Position numbers and translations under genes: made by a program. The notes beneath the pieces are model-generated. The model was not told the origin of the DNA, ran no database searches, and saw only the letters and a list, made by a program, of their open reading frames with translations. Positions 8,890 to 17,912 of a DNA stretch of 41,981 nucleotides are shown here, one piece after another. Positions within the stretch are counted from its first letter, which is position 1; every line of letters starts with the position of its first letter. The DNA is from an uncultured Alphaproteobacteria bacterium (GTDB lineage: Bacteria > Pseudomonadota > Alphaproteobacteria > Thalassobaculales > Thalassobaculaceae), in assembly GCA_938028645.1 (NCBI GenBank), contig CALIMD010000152.1:1-41981 (forward strand), read 5' to 3'.

Positions 8890-9675
8890 ATGAGCGGTGG
8901 ACATAGTCATTCTTTTCATCTTGTAGAGCCAAGCCCATGGCCGGCCCTGGGAGCCATGGCGGGTTTTGTTGCCGCTATAGGCGCGATTATGTTTATGCAT
9001 GAAAAGCCTTTTGGCGCGGTAATAATGGGGGTTGGCTTTATAGCGATACTAACGACGATGGCATTCTGGTGGAGGGATGTGATCAAGGAAGCTGAGCATC
9101 AAGGGCACCATACGCCGATAGTTCAAATCGGTATGCGTTATGGTATGATACTGTTTATAGCTTCGGAAGTGATGTTTTTCCTTGCGTTCTTCTGGGCGTT
9201 TTTCGACGCTTCCCTATACCCGGATACAGGAGTTTGACCGCCAGCAGGAATAGAAACGTTTAGCGCTTGGGATATTCCTTTGATTAATACCATGATTTTG
9301 TTGTTGTCCGGTTGTACGGTTACCTGGGCACATGCGGCGCTTTTGAAAAACGATCGAGAAAACCTGATAAAGGGGCTCGCTTATACAATACTATTAGGTA
9401 TAGCCTTCACTGCCTTGCAGATTTATGAATACGATCACGCAACATTTAAATTCACCGATGGTATCTACTCATCCACATTTTATCTAGCGACCGGTTTCCA
9501 TGGGTTCCATGTTTTTGTAGGAACCTGCTTTCTGATTGTGTGCTGGTTCAGAGCTAGGGCCGGCCATTTTACACCAGAACACCATTTTGGATTTGAAGCG
9601 GCTGCTTGGTATTGGCATTTTGTTGATGTTGTTTGGTTGTTTCTCTTCATATGTATTTATTGGTGGGGGGGTTGA
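8890..9675 (+). pseudogene. coxC: Cytochrome c oxidase subunit III, interrupted by one in-frame TGA
   Basis: Subunit III (CtaE) stabilises the oxidase and its proton uptake. The reading frame is intact from ATG 8890 to the stop at 9673-9675 except for TGA at 9235-9237, codon 116. Upstream the protein ends F-F-D-A-S-L-Y-P-D-T-G-V. Downstream it resumes without frameshift P-P-A-G-I-E-T-F-S-A-W-D-I-P-L-I-N-T. The family reads G-x-W-P-P-x-G-I there, so the lost residue is a conserved Trp (TGG to TGA). The rest is well conserved, including T-G-F-H-G-F-H-V and a normal C-terminal I-Y-W-W-G-G. Three explanations are possible: a recent nonsense mutation, a sequence error, or readthrough (the next base is C, a leaky context for UGA). 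The lack of other decay argues against an old pseudogene. Confidence 0.9.
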
Positions 9676-9943
9676 TTCTGCCTATTTGTAGATTACGCCT
9701 TAGAAGAAGCTTTCAAACCATCACATTGCAGCAATTTTGATCAAAACTGACAAATCTACACACTATTGATTTAGTGTTAAGGCGAAGCATACTTTTCAAG
9801 ATAATGGGGAGATGTGGCTTGATTATCCTGGTGTGTTTAGTTTGCGGTTTTCAAATATTGATTAAATTATCAAAATTCTGATGGTGCAGGTACATTTTCA
9901 ACTTGGAAGGGAACTGCATCAAATTTGGAAGGTTTTTATCTAA
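9676..9943. other. Gap between coxC and SURF1 without a recognisable gene
   Basis: Many alphaproteobacteria carry a DUF983 gene between coxC and SURF1; none is visible here. The gap holds a weak hairpin (ACACTA/TAGTGT with a 6-nt loop near 9759-9776). Two further complementary pairs (TGTAGATT near 9687 with AATCTACA near 9753; CGCCTTA near 9697 with TAAGGCG near 9778) cross rather than nest. A possible 35-codon reading frame encoding one hydrophobic helix exists near 9776-9880 but has no support. Confidence 0.35.
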
Positions 9944-10660
9944 ATGTTAGGTGAGTGGAAATTTAAACCGACGATGGGGCCAACTTTATTTGCCGTTCCA
10001 ACGTTTGTTATCTTGATACTTCTGGGTGGTTGGCAGGTCCAACGTATGAGTTGGAAGCAAGAGATCATTGCGTCATTTGAGCAACAGATGGCAAAACAGC
10101 CGGTTATGCCGCCTTTAGACATAAAAAAAGATACTGACTGGAGGTATACCCGTGTTAGGGCGACAGGCCGCTTTTTACACGATAAGGAAATCTTGCTGAC
10201 AGGGCGAACATTTGAGGGAACTGCTGGTTTTCATGTGGTTACACCTTTCCTATTTGATGGAGGCCGGATTGTTTTAATTAATAGGGGTTGGGTCCCAGAA
10301 AAACTTCGTGAAAGGAAAAGCAGGCCTCAAACCACTCCGACGGGTATTGTCGTGATGGAAGGAATTTTGAGAGAGGACAACAGAAAAGGCTACTTTGTTC
10401 CCGAAAATGAACCAAAAAATGAGGTTTGGTTGTACGTTAATACAAAACAAATTGCCGAATATAGGGAGATTGGTCCAGTTCCCGGTTATTATATCGATGA
10501 ACTTAGGGCTCCTGGTCCGTATAAATTACCGATAGGTGCTGCCGGTAAAATTGAGATAAGAAACGAGCATTTGAAATATGCTGTAACCTGGTTTCTTTTG
10601 GCCATTACGTTACTTGCTGTTTATATCATATATCATACTCGTAAACGCGAAGATGACTAA
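9944..10660 (+). CDS. SURF1 family oxidase biogenesis protein
   Basis: SURF1 (Shy1) proteins are inner-membrane factors that help insert heme A into subunit I of aa3 oxidases. The 238 residues show the family layout: an N-terminal helix at about 11-28 ending L-L-G-G-W-Q-V-Q-R, a periplasmic domain with V-L-I-N-R-G-W-V-P near residue 110, and R-N-E-H-L-K-Y-A-V-T-W-F plus a C-terminal helix. It lies downstream of the oxidase operon. Its last 8 nt overlap the start of the M32 peptidase. A GGAAGG ribosome site lies about 11 nt before ATG 9944. Confidence 0.95.
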   Translation: MLGEWKFKPTMGPTLFAVPTFVILILLGGWQVQRMSWKQEIIASFEQQMAKQPVMPPLDIKKDTDWRYTRVRATGRFLHDKEILLTGRTFEGTAGFHVVTPFLFDGGRIVLINRGWVPEKLRERKSRPQTTPTGIVVMEGILREDNRKGYFVPENEPKNEVWLYVNTKQIAEYREIGPVPGYYIDELRAPGPYKLPIGAAGKIEIRNEHLKYAVTWFLLAITLLAVYIIYHTRKREDD

Positions 10661-12155
10661 TACTCGTAAAAAATCATACTTCGAATTAACCAAAAAATGG
10701 CAACGCGTTGCGGTCCTCTCGGATGCGATAGCGATGCTTTCTTGGGATCGCCAAGCGATAATGCCTTCTGGTTCTGGTGCTGCACGCGCCGAACAAATAG
10801 CTATTCTCTCTGTTTTAAAACATGAAGAAATAACCGATCCGTTAACATTAGAATTGATAGATAAAGCAGATAAGGCTGAGCTAGATGATATAGAACAGAA
10901 AAACTTATTTGAAATTCGGCGTATTTATCGACATGCTGCAGCCTTGTCTCCTAAGCTGGTCGAAGAACATTCGCGTGCTTGTGCTGCCTGCGAGGGACAA
11001 TGGCAGTTGGCTCGAAAAGAGAATAACTTCCAGGTTGTTGCTGGATCATTAGGGGAAGTTGTTAATTTAACGCAACAGATTGCCGCTATTAAAGCGGAAA
11101 CATTCAAGTCTAATTCATATGATAGTCTTTTAGATGAATACGAGCCGGGTGGATCTTCGACGCAAATTGATGCAATTTTTGCTTTATTAGAACCGGCACT
11201 GCAAAAGCTCCTTCCAGAAGTAATAGAGTATCAAGCTGATATTGATTTTCCCACATATTCAACCCCGGTGCCTATTGAGACTCAAAAGAGTTTAGGTCAA
11301 ATAATTATGAAGGCACTAGGGTTTGACTTCTTGAAAGGTCGCCTCGATACAAGTGTTCACCCCTTTTCGGGTGGCACTCCAGATGATGTCAGAATAACCA
11401 CACGTTATAATGAGAATGACTGGACAGGCAGTTTGATGGGTGTGATACATGAGACGGGTCATGCTCTGTATGAACAAGGTTTGCCAAGTCGTTGGCGAGG
11501 ACAGCCTGTGGGGTCTGCAAGAGGGATGGTGGTTCATGAGAGTCAATCACTATTAATGGAGATGCAAGTTTGCCGCTCTCTGGAGTTTTTTAAGTTTTTG
11601 GCCCCCATCATAGCAAAAGAATTTATGGTGCGAGGAGATCAGTGGAAAGCCGAGGAACTAAGTAAGAATTCAAAACGAGTTATTCCTAACTTCATTAGGG
11701 TTGATGCGGACGAAATCACCTACCCCCTCCACATTATACTTCGTTATAAACTAGAAAAGGCCCTCATGCGCGATGATCTGTCAGTTGCGGATTTACCTGA
11801 TGCATGGAACGAAGCATTTGAATCGAGTTTTGGGATGCGACCGCCCGATGATTTGCAGGGTTGCCTACAAGATATACACTGGTATGACGGAGCATTTGGT
11901 TACTTCCCTACTTATACTCTTGGTGCTTTGGCTGCTGCTCAACTATTCTCTGCGGCTAGAAAAGATCACCCAGAACTATTGGCACAAATTTCAAAGGGAC
12001 ATTTTTCTACACTGTTGAGTTGGCTGAGAAAAAACGTACATAGCATCGGAAGTGCGCTTAGTACCGAAGAAATATTGATTAAAGCGACGGGAAGCTCACT
12101 CTCGACAACGGCCTTTTTGGCACACTTGAACAGTAGATATCTCGGTAAAGCGTGA
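10653..12155 (+). CDS. M32 family metallocarboxypeptidase (Taq carboxypeptidase type)
   Basis: This cytosolic zinc carboxypeptidase removes C-terminal residues from peptides. The start is ATG 10653 inside the SURF1 end, giving 500 residues, the normal length; upstream residues in the same frame are not family-like. Signatures are the zinc motif H266-E-T-G-H270, then V-V-H-E-S-Q-S near residue 293, the segment I-R-V-D-A-D-E-I-T-Y-P-L-H, and the C-terminal Y-F-P-T-Y-T-L-G. These are the M32 hallmarks HExxH, HES(G)Q and IRxxADELTY-like. The 8-nt overlap with SURF1 suggests coupled translation. It converges on the next gene with only 16 nt between the stops. Confidence 0.94.
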   Translation: MTNTRKKSYFELTKKWQRVAVLSDAIAMLSWDRQAIMPSGSGAARAEQIAILSVLKHEEITDPLTLELIDKADKAELDDIEQKNLFEIRRIYRHAAALSPKLVEEHSRACAACEGQWQLARKENNFQVVAGSLGEVVNLTQQIAAIKAETFKSNSYDSLLDEYEPGGSSTQIDAIFALLEPALQKLLPEVIEYQADIDFPTYSTPVPIETQKSLGQIIMKALGFDFLKGRLDTSVHPFSGGTPDDVRITTRYNENDWTGSLMGVIHETGHALYEQGLPSRWRGQPVGSARGMVVHESQSLLMEMQVCRSLEFFKFLAPIIAKEFMVRGDQWKAEELSKNSKRVIPNFIRVDADEITYPLHIILRYKLEKALMRDDLSVADLPDAWNEAFESSFGMRPPDDLQGCLQDIHWYDGAFGYFPTYTLGALAAAQLFSAARKDHPELLAQISKGHFSTLLSWLRKNVHSIGSALSTEEILIKATGSSLSTTAFLAHLNSRYLGKA

Positions 12156-12171
12156 AAAACTTATTAGAAGA

Positions 12172-13062
12172 CTAATTTTTCGAGACGAAACGGGCAAGGA
12201 TATCTGTCACATCTTCAGCTGTTTTTCCTTTTTTCCTTTTTTCCACAATTTCTTTACCCAAAATAGACTTTTCCACAACCATGTATGTTTCTGCTACGCC
12301 ATGGAAAAGCTTCTCCGATAAATTATTGTCATCGAAAGTTTTTGCTATTTCCTCCATTTCTCCCACCCATCGATAGGCTTTGGGACACATATCTGGCAGC
12401 CACTTTTTCATATGATTAAAAAGATTGGGTTGGCTAGAATTTAACTCTTGGGCGAACGCATCCTCTACACCTTCTAACTTAGCAATGATCATTGAATTTA
12501 TTGCTATGGCCGTTAGTCCTTTTGTCATAGCCGCGTATGACATTTTTATGGCAGAGGCAGAACCTACTTCATTCCCTAAGCTCCGGAAGTCAAGCCCTGT
12601 TGCGTTTAAGGAGGTAAGCTCTTGCGAATTTGGTCCAGAAACGTACAAGCGAGGGCTATCATTTTTGGGTGCTCTAGGCGGTCCCCCAATGATTCCGCCA
12701 TCGATAAATTCTAATCCGACCTTACTTGCTCTCTGAGCCGCATTCTTTCCCGTGTTTGGCGAGATTGCATTAAGATCCACAATAATTGGTCTCGAGGAGT
12801 ACTTGGTGGCCTTTTTTGCTAGAGTGTCAATAAACTCAAGAGCCTTATCTGGTCTCATAATCGATAGTATTACATCAACGTTATTGAACAAATTATCTAT
12901 ATCTCCCACATCTTCAATTCCTGCCTCTTGGGACAATGTTTTTGTTCTTTCTGAACGCCCTTCCAAGGCAGACACGACCCTATAACCGCCTTCAACAAGT
13001 AGTCTACCAATCCCATGTCCCATGTCTCCGGGTGACTGGATAGCTATTGTCTTGATATTCAT
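12172..13062 (-). CDS. NAD(P)-dependent beta-hydroxyacid dehydrogenase-like protein with DUF1932 domain
   Basis: The 296-residue protein has an N-terminal Rossmann fold (G-D-M-G-H-G-I-G-R near residue 12) related to 6-phosphogluconate and 3-hydroxyisobutyrate dehydrogenases. G-G-I-I-G-G-P-P follows near residue 126. A helical C-terminal domain begins near I-K-M-S-Y-A-A-M-T-K-G, with the catalytic-type Lys, in the pattern of DUF1932. Family members reduce or oxidise small hydroxy acids; the substrate here is unknown. It stands alone between convergent M32 peptidase and divergent thrC. It differs clearly from the canonical 3-hydroxyisobutyrate dehydrogenase-like gene at 23953. Confidence 0.85.
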   Translation of the reverse strand: MNIKTIAIQSPGDMGHGIGRLLVEGGYRVVSALEGRSERTKTLSQEAGIEDVGDIDNLFNNVDVILSIMRPDKALEFIDTLAKKATKYSSRPIIVDLNAISPNTGKNAAQRASKVGLEFIDGGIIGGPPRAPKNDSPRLYVSGPNSQELTSLNATGLDFRSLGNEVGSASAIKMSYAAMTKGLTAIAINSMIIAKLEGVEDAFAQELNSSQPNLFNHMKKWLPDMCPKAYRWVGEMEEIAKTFDDNNLSEKLFHGVAETYMVVEKSILGKEIVEKRKKGKTAEDVTDILARFVSKN

Positions 13063-13147
13063 AGTTTTAATCCTTTTATTTTATGGGTAGCACCATCATT
13101 CTTGCAAGACGGCGAAGCCAAGGCTAGTGTGGCCAAATATTGGCTCT

Positions 13148-13151
13148 GGAG
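13148..13151 (+). promoter_or_regulatory. Shine-Dalgarno GGAG deciding the thrC start
   Basis: GGAG lies 6 nt before TTG 13158. Starting there gives the protein start M-K-Y-I-S-T-R-G, the almost invariant N-terminus of threonine synthases. The alternative TTG at 13140 would add six residues and has no ribosome site. Confidence 0.75.
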
Positions 13152-13157
13152 ATACTC

Positions 13158-14564
13158 TTGAAATATATTAGCACGCGGGGGATTGCCCCGGAATTAGATT
13201 TTGATGATGTTCTGATCACAGGGTTAGCTCGAGATGGCGGACTTTACGTGCCCAAAGAGTGGCCAAAATTTAGCAAGAATGAAATTGAATGCATGCGGGA
13301 ATTATCGTACGCGGACCTATCAATTCAAGTTATGAAAGCATTTATTGGCAATAGTATCTCAAGTGATGACTTTGATGCGCTGGTCCGTGATACCTATGAC
13401 AAATTTGGACATCCAGCTGTAGCACCGTTGAAGCAGTTAAAAAATAATCTGTGGTTATTAGAGTTGTTTCATGGTCCAACGCTTGCCTTCAAAGACTACG
13501 CCATGCAGATCCTTGGAGGGTTATTTGATGAAGCACTTCAAAGACGCAAAAAGCGAACAACAATAGTTGGTGCAACATCGGGCGATACAGGATCAGCTGC
13601 TATTGAAGCTTGCAGAAATAGGGAGGCAATTGATATTTTTATACTGTTTCCTAAAGGAAGGGTCTCGAATATTCAACAAAGGCAGATGACAACGGTTGAT
13701 GCTCCAAATGTCCATGCGATCGCTTTGGAGGGTACTTTTGACGACTGCCAAGACATGGTTAAGTCATTGTTTAATGATCTGGAATATCGTGATAAATATA
13801 ATCTCTCGGCAGTTAATTCAATTAACTGGGCGAGATTATTGCCCCAGATCATCTACTACTTTTGGGCTGCGTTAGCATTGGGAGGCCCCAATCGTAAAGT
13901 AAGTTTCTCGGTACCTTCAGGAAACTTTGGCAACGTTTTCTCTGCCTACGCGGCAAAAGCGCTAGGATTACCAATTGAGAATTTGGTAGTTGCAACGAAT
14001 ACAAACGATATTTTATCAAGATTTTTTAATTCTGGTAAAATGGAAATCAAGCAGGTCAGGCCTAGTTTGAGTCCAAGTATGGATATCCAGGTGTCTAGTA
14101 ATTTTGAGCGACTTTTATTTGATTTATGCGGACGTGATGGTTCACTAACAAATGAAATAATAGAGAATTTTCGAACTAACGGCTATTTTGACATTGAAAT
14201 GGAGCTAATCGCTAAGAGAGCAAATATTTTCTCAGCGCTTAGTGTGGACGATGAAAGTACCCTAGCTAGAATGAAAAAAACTCATAAGGATACAGGTGAG
14301 ATAATAGATCCCCATAGCGCGGTTGGATTAGAAGCAGCGCATCAAATTAGATCATCTGGATTCGTGTCTCCAGAAATACCAATTATCTCTTTGGCTTGCG
14401 CTCACCCGGCTAAATTTCCTGATGCTGTGCATAGGGCGACGGGCTCCTATCCTGATTTGCCGATTCAACTCGATGATTTATTACAAAAAAAAGAACACAC
14501 GGTCGTACTTCCAAATGATTTTGATTCGGTAGCCAATTATATTGCGGATAATACAAATGTCTGA
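13158..14564 (+). CDS. thrC: Threonine synthase
   Basis: ThrC converts O-phosphohomoserine to threonine with pyridoxal phosphate. The start is TTG 13158, chosen because of the ribosome site and because the product then begins MKYISTRG, as the family does. It has 468 residues. The PLP lysine is K112 in L-A-F-K-D-Y-A-M-Q. Other motifs are G-A-T-S-G-D-T-G-S-A-A near residue 135, V-N-S-I-N-W-A-R, and P-S-G-N-F-G-N. It ends in a TGA that overlaps the ATG of the M16 peptidase (ATGTCTGA), so the two are translationally coupled. That pairing is common in alphaproteobacteria. Confidence 0.96.
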   Translation: MKYISTRGIAPELDFDDVLITGLARDGGLYVPKEWPKFSKNEIECMRELSYADLSIQVMKAFIGNSISSDDFDALVRDTYDKFGHPAVAPLKQLKNNLWLLELFHGPTLAFKDYAMQILGGLFDEALQRRKKRTTIVGATSGDTGSAAIEACRNREAIDIFILFPKGRVSNIQQRQMTTVDAPNVHAIALEGTFDDCQDMVKSLFNDLEYRDKYNLSAVNSINWARLLPQIIYYFWAALALGGPNRKVSFSVPSGNFGNVFSAYAAKALGLPIENLVVATNTNDILSRFFNSGKMEIKQVRPSLSPSMDIQVSSNFERLLFDLCGRDGSLTNEIIENFRTNGYFDIEMELIAKRANIFSALSVDDESTLARMKKTHKDTGEIIDPHSAVGLEAAHQIRSSGFVSPEIPIISLACAHPAKFPDAVHRATGSYPDLPIQLDDLLQKKEHTVVLPNDFDSVANYIADNTNV

Positions 14565-15822
14565 GTCTCAAGTTAAAGTTACTAACTTGGACAATGGTAT
14601 ACGAGTTGTTAGTGATACAATGAATTCTGTAGAGAGCGTTTCGCTTGGTGCTTGGTTTGGAATTGGTACAAGGAATGAGTCCGCAGATGTGAATGGGGTA
14701 GCCCATCTTCTAGAACATATGGCATTCAAGGGTACTAACGGTAGAAGTGCGGCGGCCATAGCTGAAGAAGTAGAGATTGTTGGAGGACATCTCAATGCAT
14801 ATACCTCTCGGGAACAGACGGCTTATTATGCAAAACTTTTAAAGGACGATATGAGCTTAGGAGTCGATATCCTAAGTGATATTCTGCAAAACTCCATATT
14901 TGCAGAATTAGAGTTAGATCGCGAACGCAATGTGGTATTGCAAGAAATAGGACAGTGTGCAGATACACCGGATGATATAATTTTCGATTATTTTCAGTCG
15001 ACAGCCTACCCAGACCAGGGACTTGGCCGTCCAGTTCTTGGCACTGGAGAAATTATAAGTAAAATGTCGCGAGATACCGTAGTTAAATTCATAAATGATA
15101 ATTATGGTGGTGAGCAAATGGTTTTTTCTGCAGCGGGGAATATCTGCCACGATAATCTCGTAGATCTTGTAAACAGTAAATTCTCGTCGGTCTCTAAGAA
15201 ACAAATTCCAGCGTTGGAGCCGGCAAACTATGTAGGTGGCGATTGGCGGCAGCATAAAAATCTAGAACAGGTTCACTTAATCATAGGTTTCCCCGGGGTA
15301 ACTTTTTATGATCCGGACTTTTACGCTCAACAGGTATTATCCATGTTGCTGGGTGGAGGAATGTCCTCGCGTTTGTTTCAAGAAGTTAGAGAAAAACGAG
15401 GTTTAGTCTATTCAATTTATGCATTCACGTCTGCTTACAGAGATAGTGGTATATTGGGGATTTATGCTGGGACAGGTGAAAAACAGATAAAGGAATTAGT
15501 GCCAGTAGTATGCGATGAACTATTGGGGATTATAGAAAGCGATCTTGAATTAGAAATTGAGAGATCAAAAGTACAGCTGTGTTCTGGCCTGTTAATGAGT
15601 CGTGAGACGACCTCCAACCGTTGTGAGCAAATGGCTCAACATCTCCTGGTTCATGGAGGTATTATGACGGTTGAGGAAATAGTAGAAAAGGTCAATCAGG
15701 TTGATATAATTTCTGTGAAAAGAGTAATAAAAAAACTTTTGGCTACTGTTCCCACACTGACTGCCCTTGGTCCTGTTTCTAACTTAGAATCATACGAAAA
15801 ATTTTGTGATAGACTGAAATAA
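14557..15822 (+). CDS. M16 family zinc peptidase (mitochondrial processing peptidase-like)
   Basis: This 421-residue insulinase-family protease is the bacterial relative of the mitochondrial processing peptidase beta subunit. The inverted zinc motif is H50-L-L-E-H54, with the third ligand E130 exactly 76 residues later, as in the family. Other marks are L-N-A-Y-T-S-R-E-Q-T-A-Y-Y near residue 78 and the glycine-rich G-G-G-M-S-S-R-L-F-Q-E-V-R-E near residue 267. The start ATG 14557 lies inside the end of thrC. Substrates in bacteria are not well defined. Confidence 0.94.
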   Translation: MSESQVKVTNLDNGIRVVSDTMNSVESVSLGAWFGIGTRNESADVNGVAHLLEHMAFKGTNGRSAAAIAEEVEIVGGHLNAYTSREQTAYYAKLLKDDMSLGVDILSDILQNSIFAELELDRERNVVLQEIGQCADTPDDIIFDYFQSTAYPDQGLGRPVLGTGEIISKMSRDTVVKFINDNYGGEQMVFSAAGNICHDNLVDLVNSKFSSVSKKQIPALEPANYVGGDWRQHKNLEQVHLIIGFPGVTFYDPDFYAQQVLSMLLGGGMSSRLFQEVREKRGLVYSIYAFTSAYRDSGILGIYAGTGEKQIKELVPVVCDELLGIIESDLELEIERSKVQLCSGLLMSRETTSNRCEQMAQHLLVHGGIMTVEEIVEKVNQVDIISVKRVIKKLLATVPTLTALGPVSNLESYEKFCDRLK

Positions 15823-15894
15823 TTACAGATCTATACTAGGTCTAAGGCTTGCCTGAATTTAGTTGTCGTGTTCAACTTGTATTTTTAATAGCAA

Positions 15895-16494
15895 TTGAAA
15901 TATGTTGTGGCTTTAAATTTTTTCCCCTCAATTTTATCTGAACCGAGAATTACTCTTCCACGTTTGTTTTTGCGTTCACCCGTCCGCGGAGATTGGACGG
16001 CGTGGGTTAAAGTTAGATCAGATAGTCGTAAATTTTTGACTCCGTGGGAACCGACTTGGCCTGTTGACGCCCTGACAAAGGCCTCCTTTCGACGTCGCTT
16101 GTCAAAGTACTCAGAAGATTGGAGTAATGACCGCGGATATGCTTTTTTTATTTTTAGAAGATTAGATAATGTCCTCGTAGGAGGAATAACCATTGCTAAT
16201 GTAAAGCGTGGTGTAGCTCAATCGGCTTCATTCGGATACTGGATGGGTCGCGAGTACGCACGGAATGGATATATGACTGAGGCAGTGCACGGGGCGTGTG
16301 ATTTTGTTTTTGATAATTTATCTCTTCACAGAGTTGAGGCGGCATGTCTACCAACTAATCATCCTAGTCAAGGTGTGCTGAACAAAGCTGGTTTCCGATA
16401 TGAGGGCTTAGCCAAAAAATATTTGAAGATTAATGGGGAATGGGAGGATCACATGATATTTGCTCTTCTCAAAGAAGAGTTTTATTCTTCATAA
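15895..16494 (+). CDS. GNAT acetyltransferase, RimJ/RimL-like
   Basis: The 199-residue protein is a GNAT fold of the RimJ type, which acetylates N-terminal or other amino groups using acetyl-CoA. Evidence is L-F-L-R-S-P-V-R-G-D-W near residue 24 and the C-terminal half S-F-G-Y-W-M-G-R-E-Y-A-R-N-G-Y-M-T-E-A-V, where R-N-G-Y replaces the usual R/Q-G-x-G-x-G/A pyrophosphate loop. L-H-R-V-E-A and N-x-x-S-Q-G-V-L-N-K-A-G-F follow. The start is uncertain: TTG 15895 or GTG 15907, neither with a good ribosome site. It follows the M16 peptidase, a frequent trio with thrC. The acceptor is unknown. Confidence 0.85.
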   Translation: MKYVVALNFFPSILSEPRITLPRLFLRSPVRGDWTAWVKVRSDSRKFLTPWEPTWPVDALTKASFRRRLSKYSEDWSNDRGYAFFIFRRLDNVLVGGITIANVKRGVAQSASFGYWMGREYARNGYMTEAVHGACDFVFDNLSLHRVEAACLPTNHPSQGVLNKAGFRYEGLAKKYLKINGEWEDHMIFALLKEEFYSS

Positions 16495-16520
16495 AAGCTA
16501 TTCTCACGTTATAATAGAGA

Positions 16521-17294
16521 ATGGTTCGTAGTGTTCCGAATGACAACGTATTGGGAATATCCTTTGTGTCTAATAGAGATATTCAAGGTATAGATATTCT
16601 TCTTCCTTCGGGGACCAGGACTTTTGTGGAAACAAAAATCAGTGATCGGACCAAGAGAATAAGTCTGCGTATAGACACGAGCCGTAATGCGGCTGTTCTG
16701 ACTCATCCAAGAGAAACGTCAACTCCTATTATTAAGAATTTTATACAGAATCACTTAAATTGGCTCTCTGATAAATTATCGCAAATCCCAAATCGAGTCG
16801 AATTTTGTGATGGCGCGGTATTACCGATCCTTGGGGAGCGTTATGTTATAAGACACTGCCCGAAGAACTTTGGAAATGTATGGATTCAATTGAATGAATC
16901 TAATCTGCCAATGGATCTTTGTGTTAGTGGCATGACTGAGCATATTCCTCGTAGGATTAAGGATTGGATTAAAATAAAAGCTTGGGAAGAGATGCGAACC
17001 AGGAGTCAGAATTACGCAAAAATTTTAGATAGAAATATTAATAAAGTTACTGTTAGGGATACAAAGTCTAGGTGGGGAAGTTGCTCGTCAAACGGCAATT
17101 TATCTTTTTCGTGGAGGCTTGTTTTTGCCCCTGAGCATGTTCTCAACTATGTTTGCGCCCATGAGGTAGCTCATCTGGTAGAGATGAATCATTCTCCAAG
17201 ATTCTGGAAAAATGTTGAGTTTTTGATCAATGACTGGAAAAAATCAAAAAAATGGCTGAAGGAGTATGGGAATGTCCTTCATAGTTTTGGATAA
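16521..17294 (+). CDS. YgjP/DUF45-type zinc metallohydrolase (SprT-like)
   Basis: This 257-residue protein belongs to the DUF45 (YgjP-like) group of predicted zinc proteases. It shows T-K-S-R-W-G-S-C-S-S-N-G-N-L-S-F-S-W-R-L near residue 181 and then the zinc motif H214-E-V-A-H218 with H224 in M-N-H-S-P-R-F-W. The order K/R-x-R-W-G-S-C then HExxH is diagnostic of the family. ATG 16521 sits in the 3' arm of a predicted 8-bp hairpin (see findings). A Nudix gene follows after 34 nt. The in vivo substrate is not known. Confidence 0.9.
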   Translation: MVRSVPNDNVLGISFVSNRDIQGIDILLPSGTRTFVETKISDRTKRISLRIDTSRNAAVLTHPRETSTPIIKNFIQNHLNWLSDKLSQIPNRVEFCDGAVLPILGERYVIRHCPKNFGNVWIQLNESNLPMDLCVSGMTEHIPRRIKDWIKIKAWEEMRTRSQNYAKILDRNINKVTVRDTKSRWGSCSSNGNLSFSWRLVFAPEHVLNYVCAHEVAHLVEMNHSPRFWKNVEFLINDWKKSKKWLKEYGNVLHSFG

Positions 17295-17328
17295 ATCAAT
17301 GATTATTGGTGTTTGGATAATAGATTGA

Positions 17329-17772
17329 ATGATAATTAAAAGGGCGGCAAAAGCCATAATTACAGATGATCAAGGCCGCTATTTGTTTCAGTTACGTGAT
17401 GATATTTCGACAATTACTTTCCCTGGATATTGGGGATTGTTTGGAGGGGCCTTAGAAAGCATGGAGACCCCTATTCTAGCTATAAAGCGCGAACTTTATG
17501 AAGAACTATCGTACTGTCCAGACTCAATAGAGCATTTCTTTTTGTGCACTTATTCTCTAGACATGGTGAATATAATTGATAGAGAAATGACAGTATTTAC
17601 TTGCTCTATCAAAAAAGCGGAGATCGACAAACTCGAGTTAAAAGAAGGTCGATGTTTTTCTTTTTTTACTACACAAGAATTAAAAAATAGGAAAGTTGTT
17701 CCCTTAGATCTCTCTGTAGTCTTAATGCATCAACTGTCAAATTCAATGCCGCATCTTCTCACTAGCAATTAA
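17329..17772 (+). CDS. Nudix hydrolase
   Basis: Nudix enzymes cleave nucleoside diphosphates linked to another group. In this 147-residue protein the Nudix box begins near residue 42 and reads G-x5-E-x7-R-E-L-Y-E-E-L-S-Y. This keeps the metal-binding R-E-x-x-E-E, but the usual Gly two residues after E-E is Ser. The N-terminus (M-I-I-K-R-A-A-K-A-I-I) and G-Y-W-G-L-F-G-G-A-L form the usual first strands. The substrate cannot be told from sequence. It may share a transcript with the upstream metallohydrolase. Confidence 0.88.
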   Translation: MIIKRAAKAIITDDQGRYLFQLRDDISTITFPGYWGLFGGALESMETPILAIKRELYEELSYCPDSIEHFFLCTYSLDMVNIIDREMTVFTCSIKKAEIDKLELKEGRCFSFFTTQELKNRKVVPLDLSVVLMHQLSNSMPHLLTSN

Positions 17773-17912
17773 TTTGAGCTTCCAGAGGAGGCGTGGTCTT
17801 GGTTTAGAAAAGAACTATAATCTTATATAGAAAACTCTTAACAGTTTTCATTAAATTGATATGTTTGTTATTCGCCTTAAAATACACTTCGAACTTTATT
17901 TGGCAGGCTTTT

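Noticed and set aside
8890..9675. Genome-wide recoding of TGA to Trp
   Set aside because: Many genes here end in TGA at the family-normal C-terminus (coxC itself, thrC, M32 peptidase, epimerase, accA, cobT), several overlapping the next start codon, and Trp is otherwise TGG. TGA works as a stop.
9776..9880. 35-codon frame encoding a hydrophobic helix between coxC and SURF1
   Set aside because: No ribosome site and no recognisable homologue; not the expected DUF983 protein.
16463..16490. Terminator-like hairpin CTCTTC-TCAAA-GAAGAG followed by a T-rich run
   Set aside because: It lies inside the end of the GNAT coding region, the stem is 6 bp and the T-run is interrupted; coding constraint explains it.
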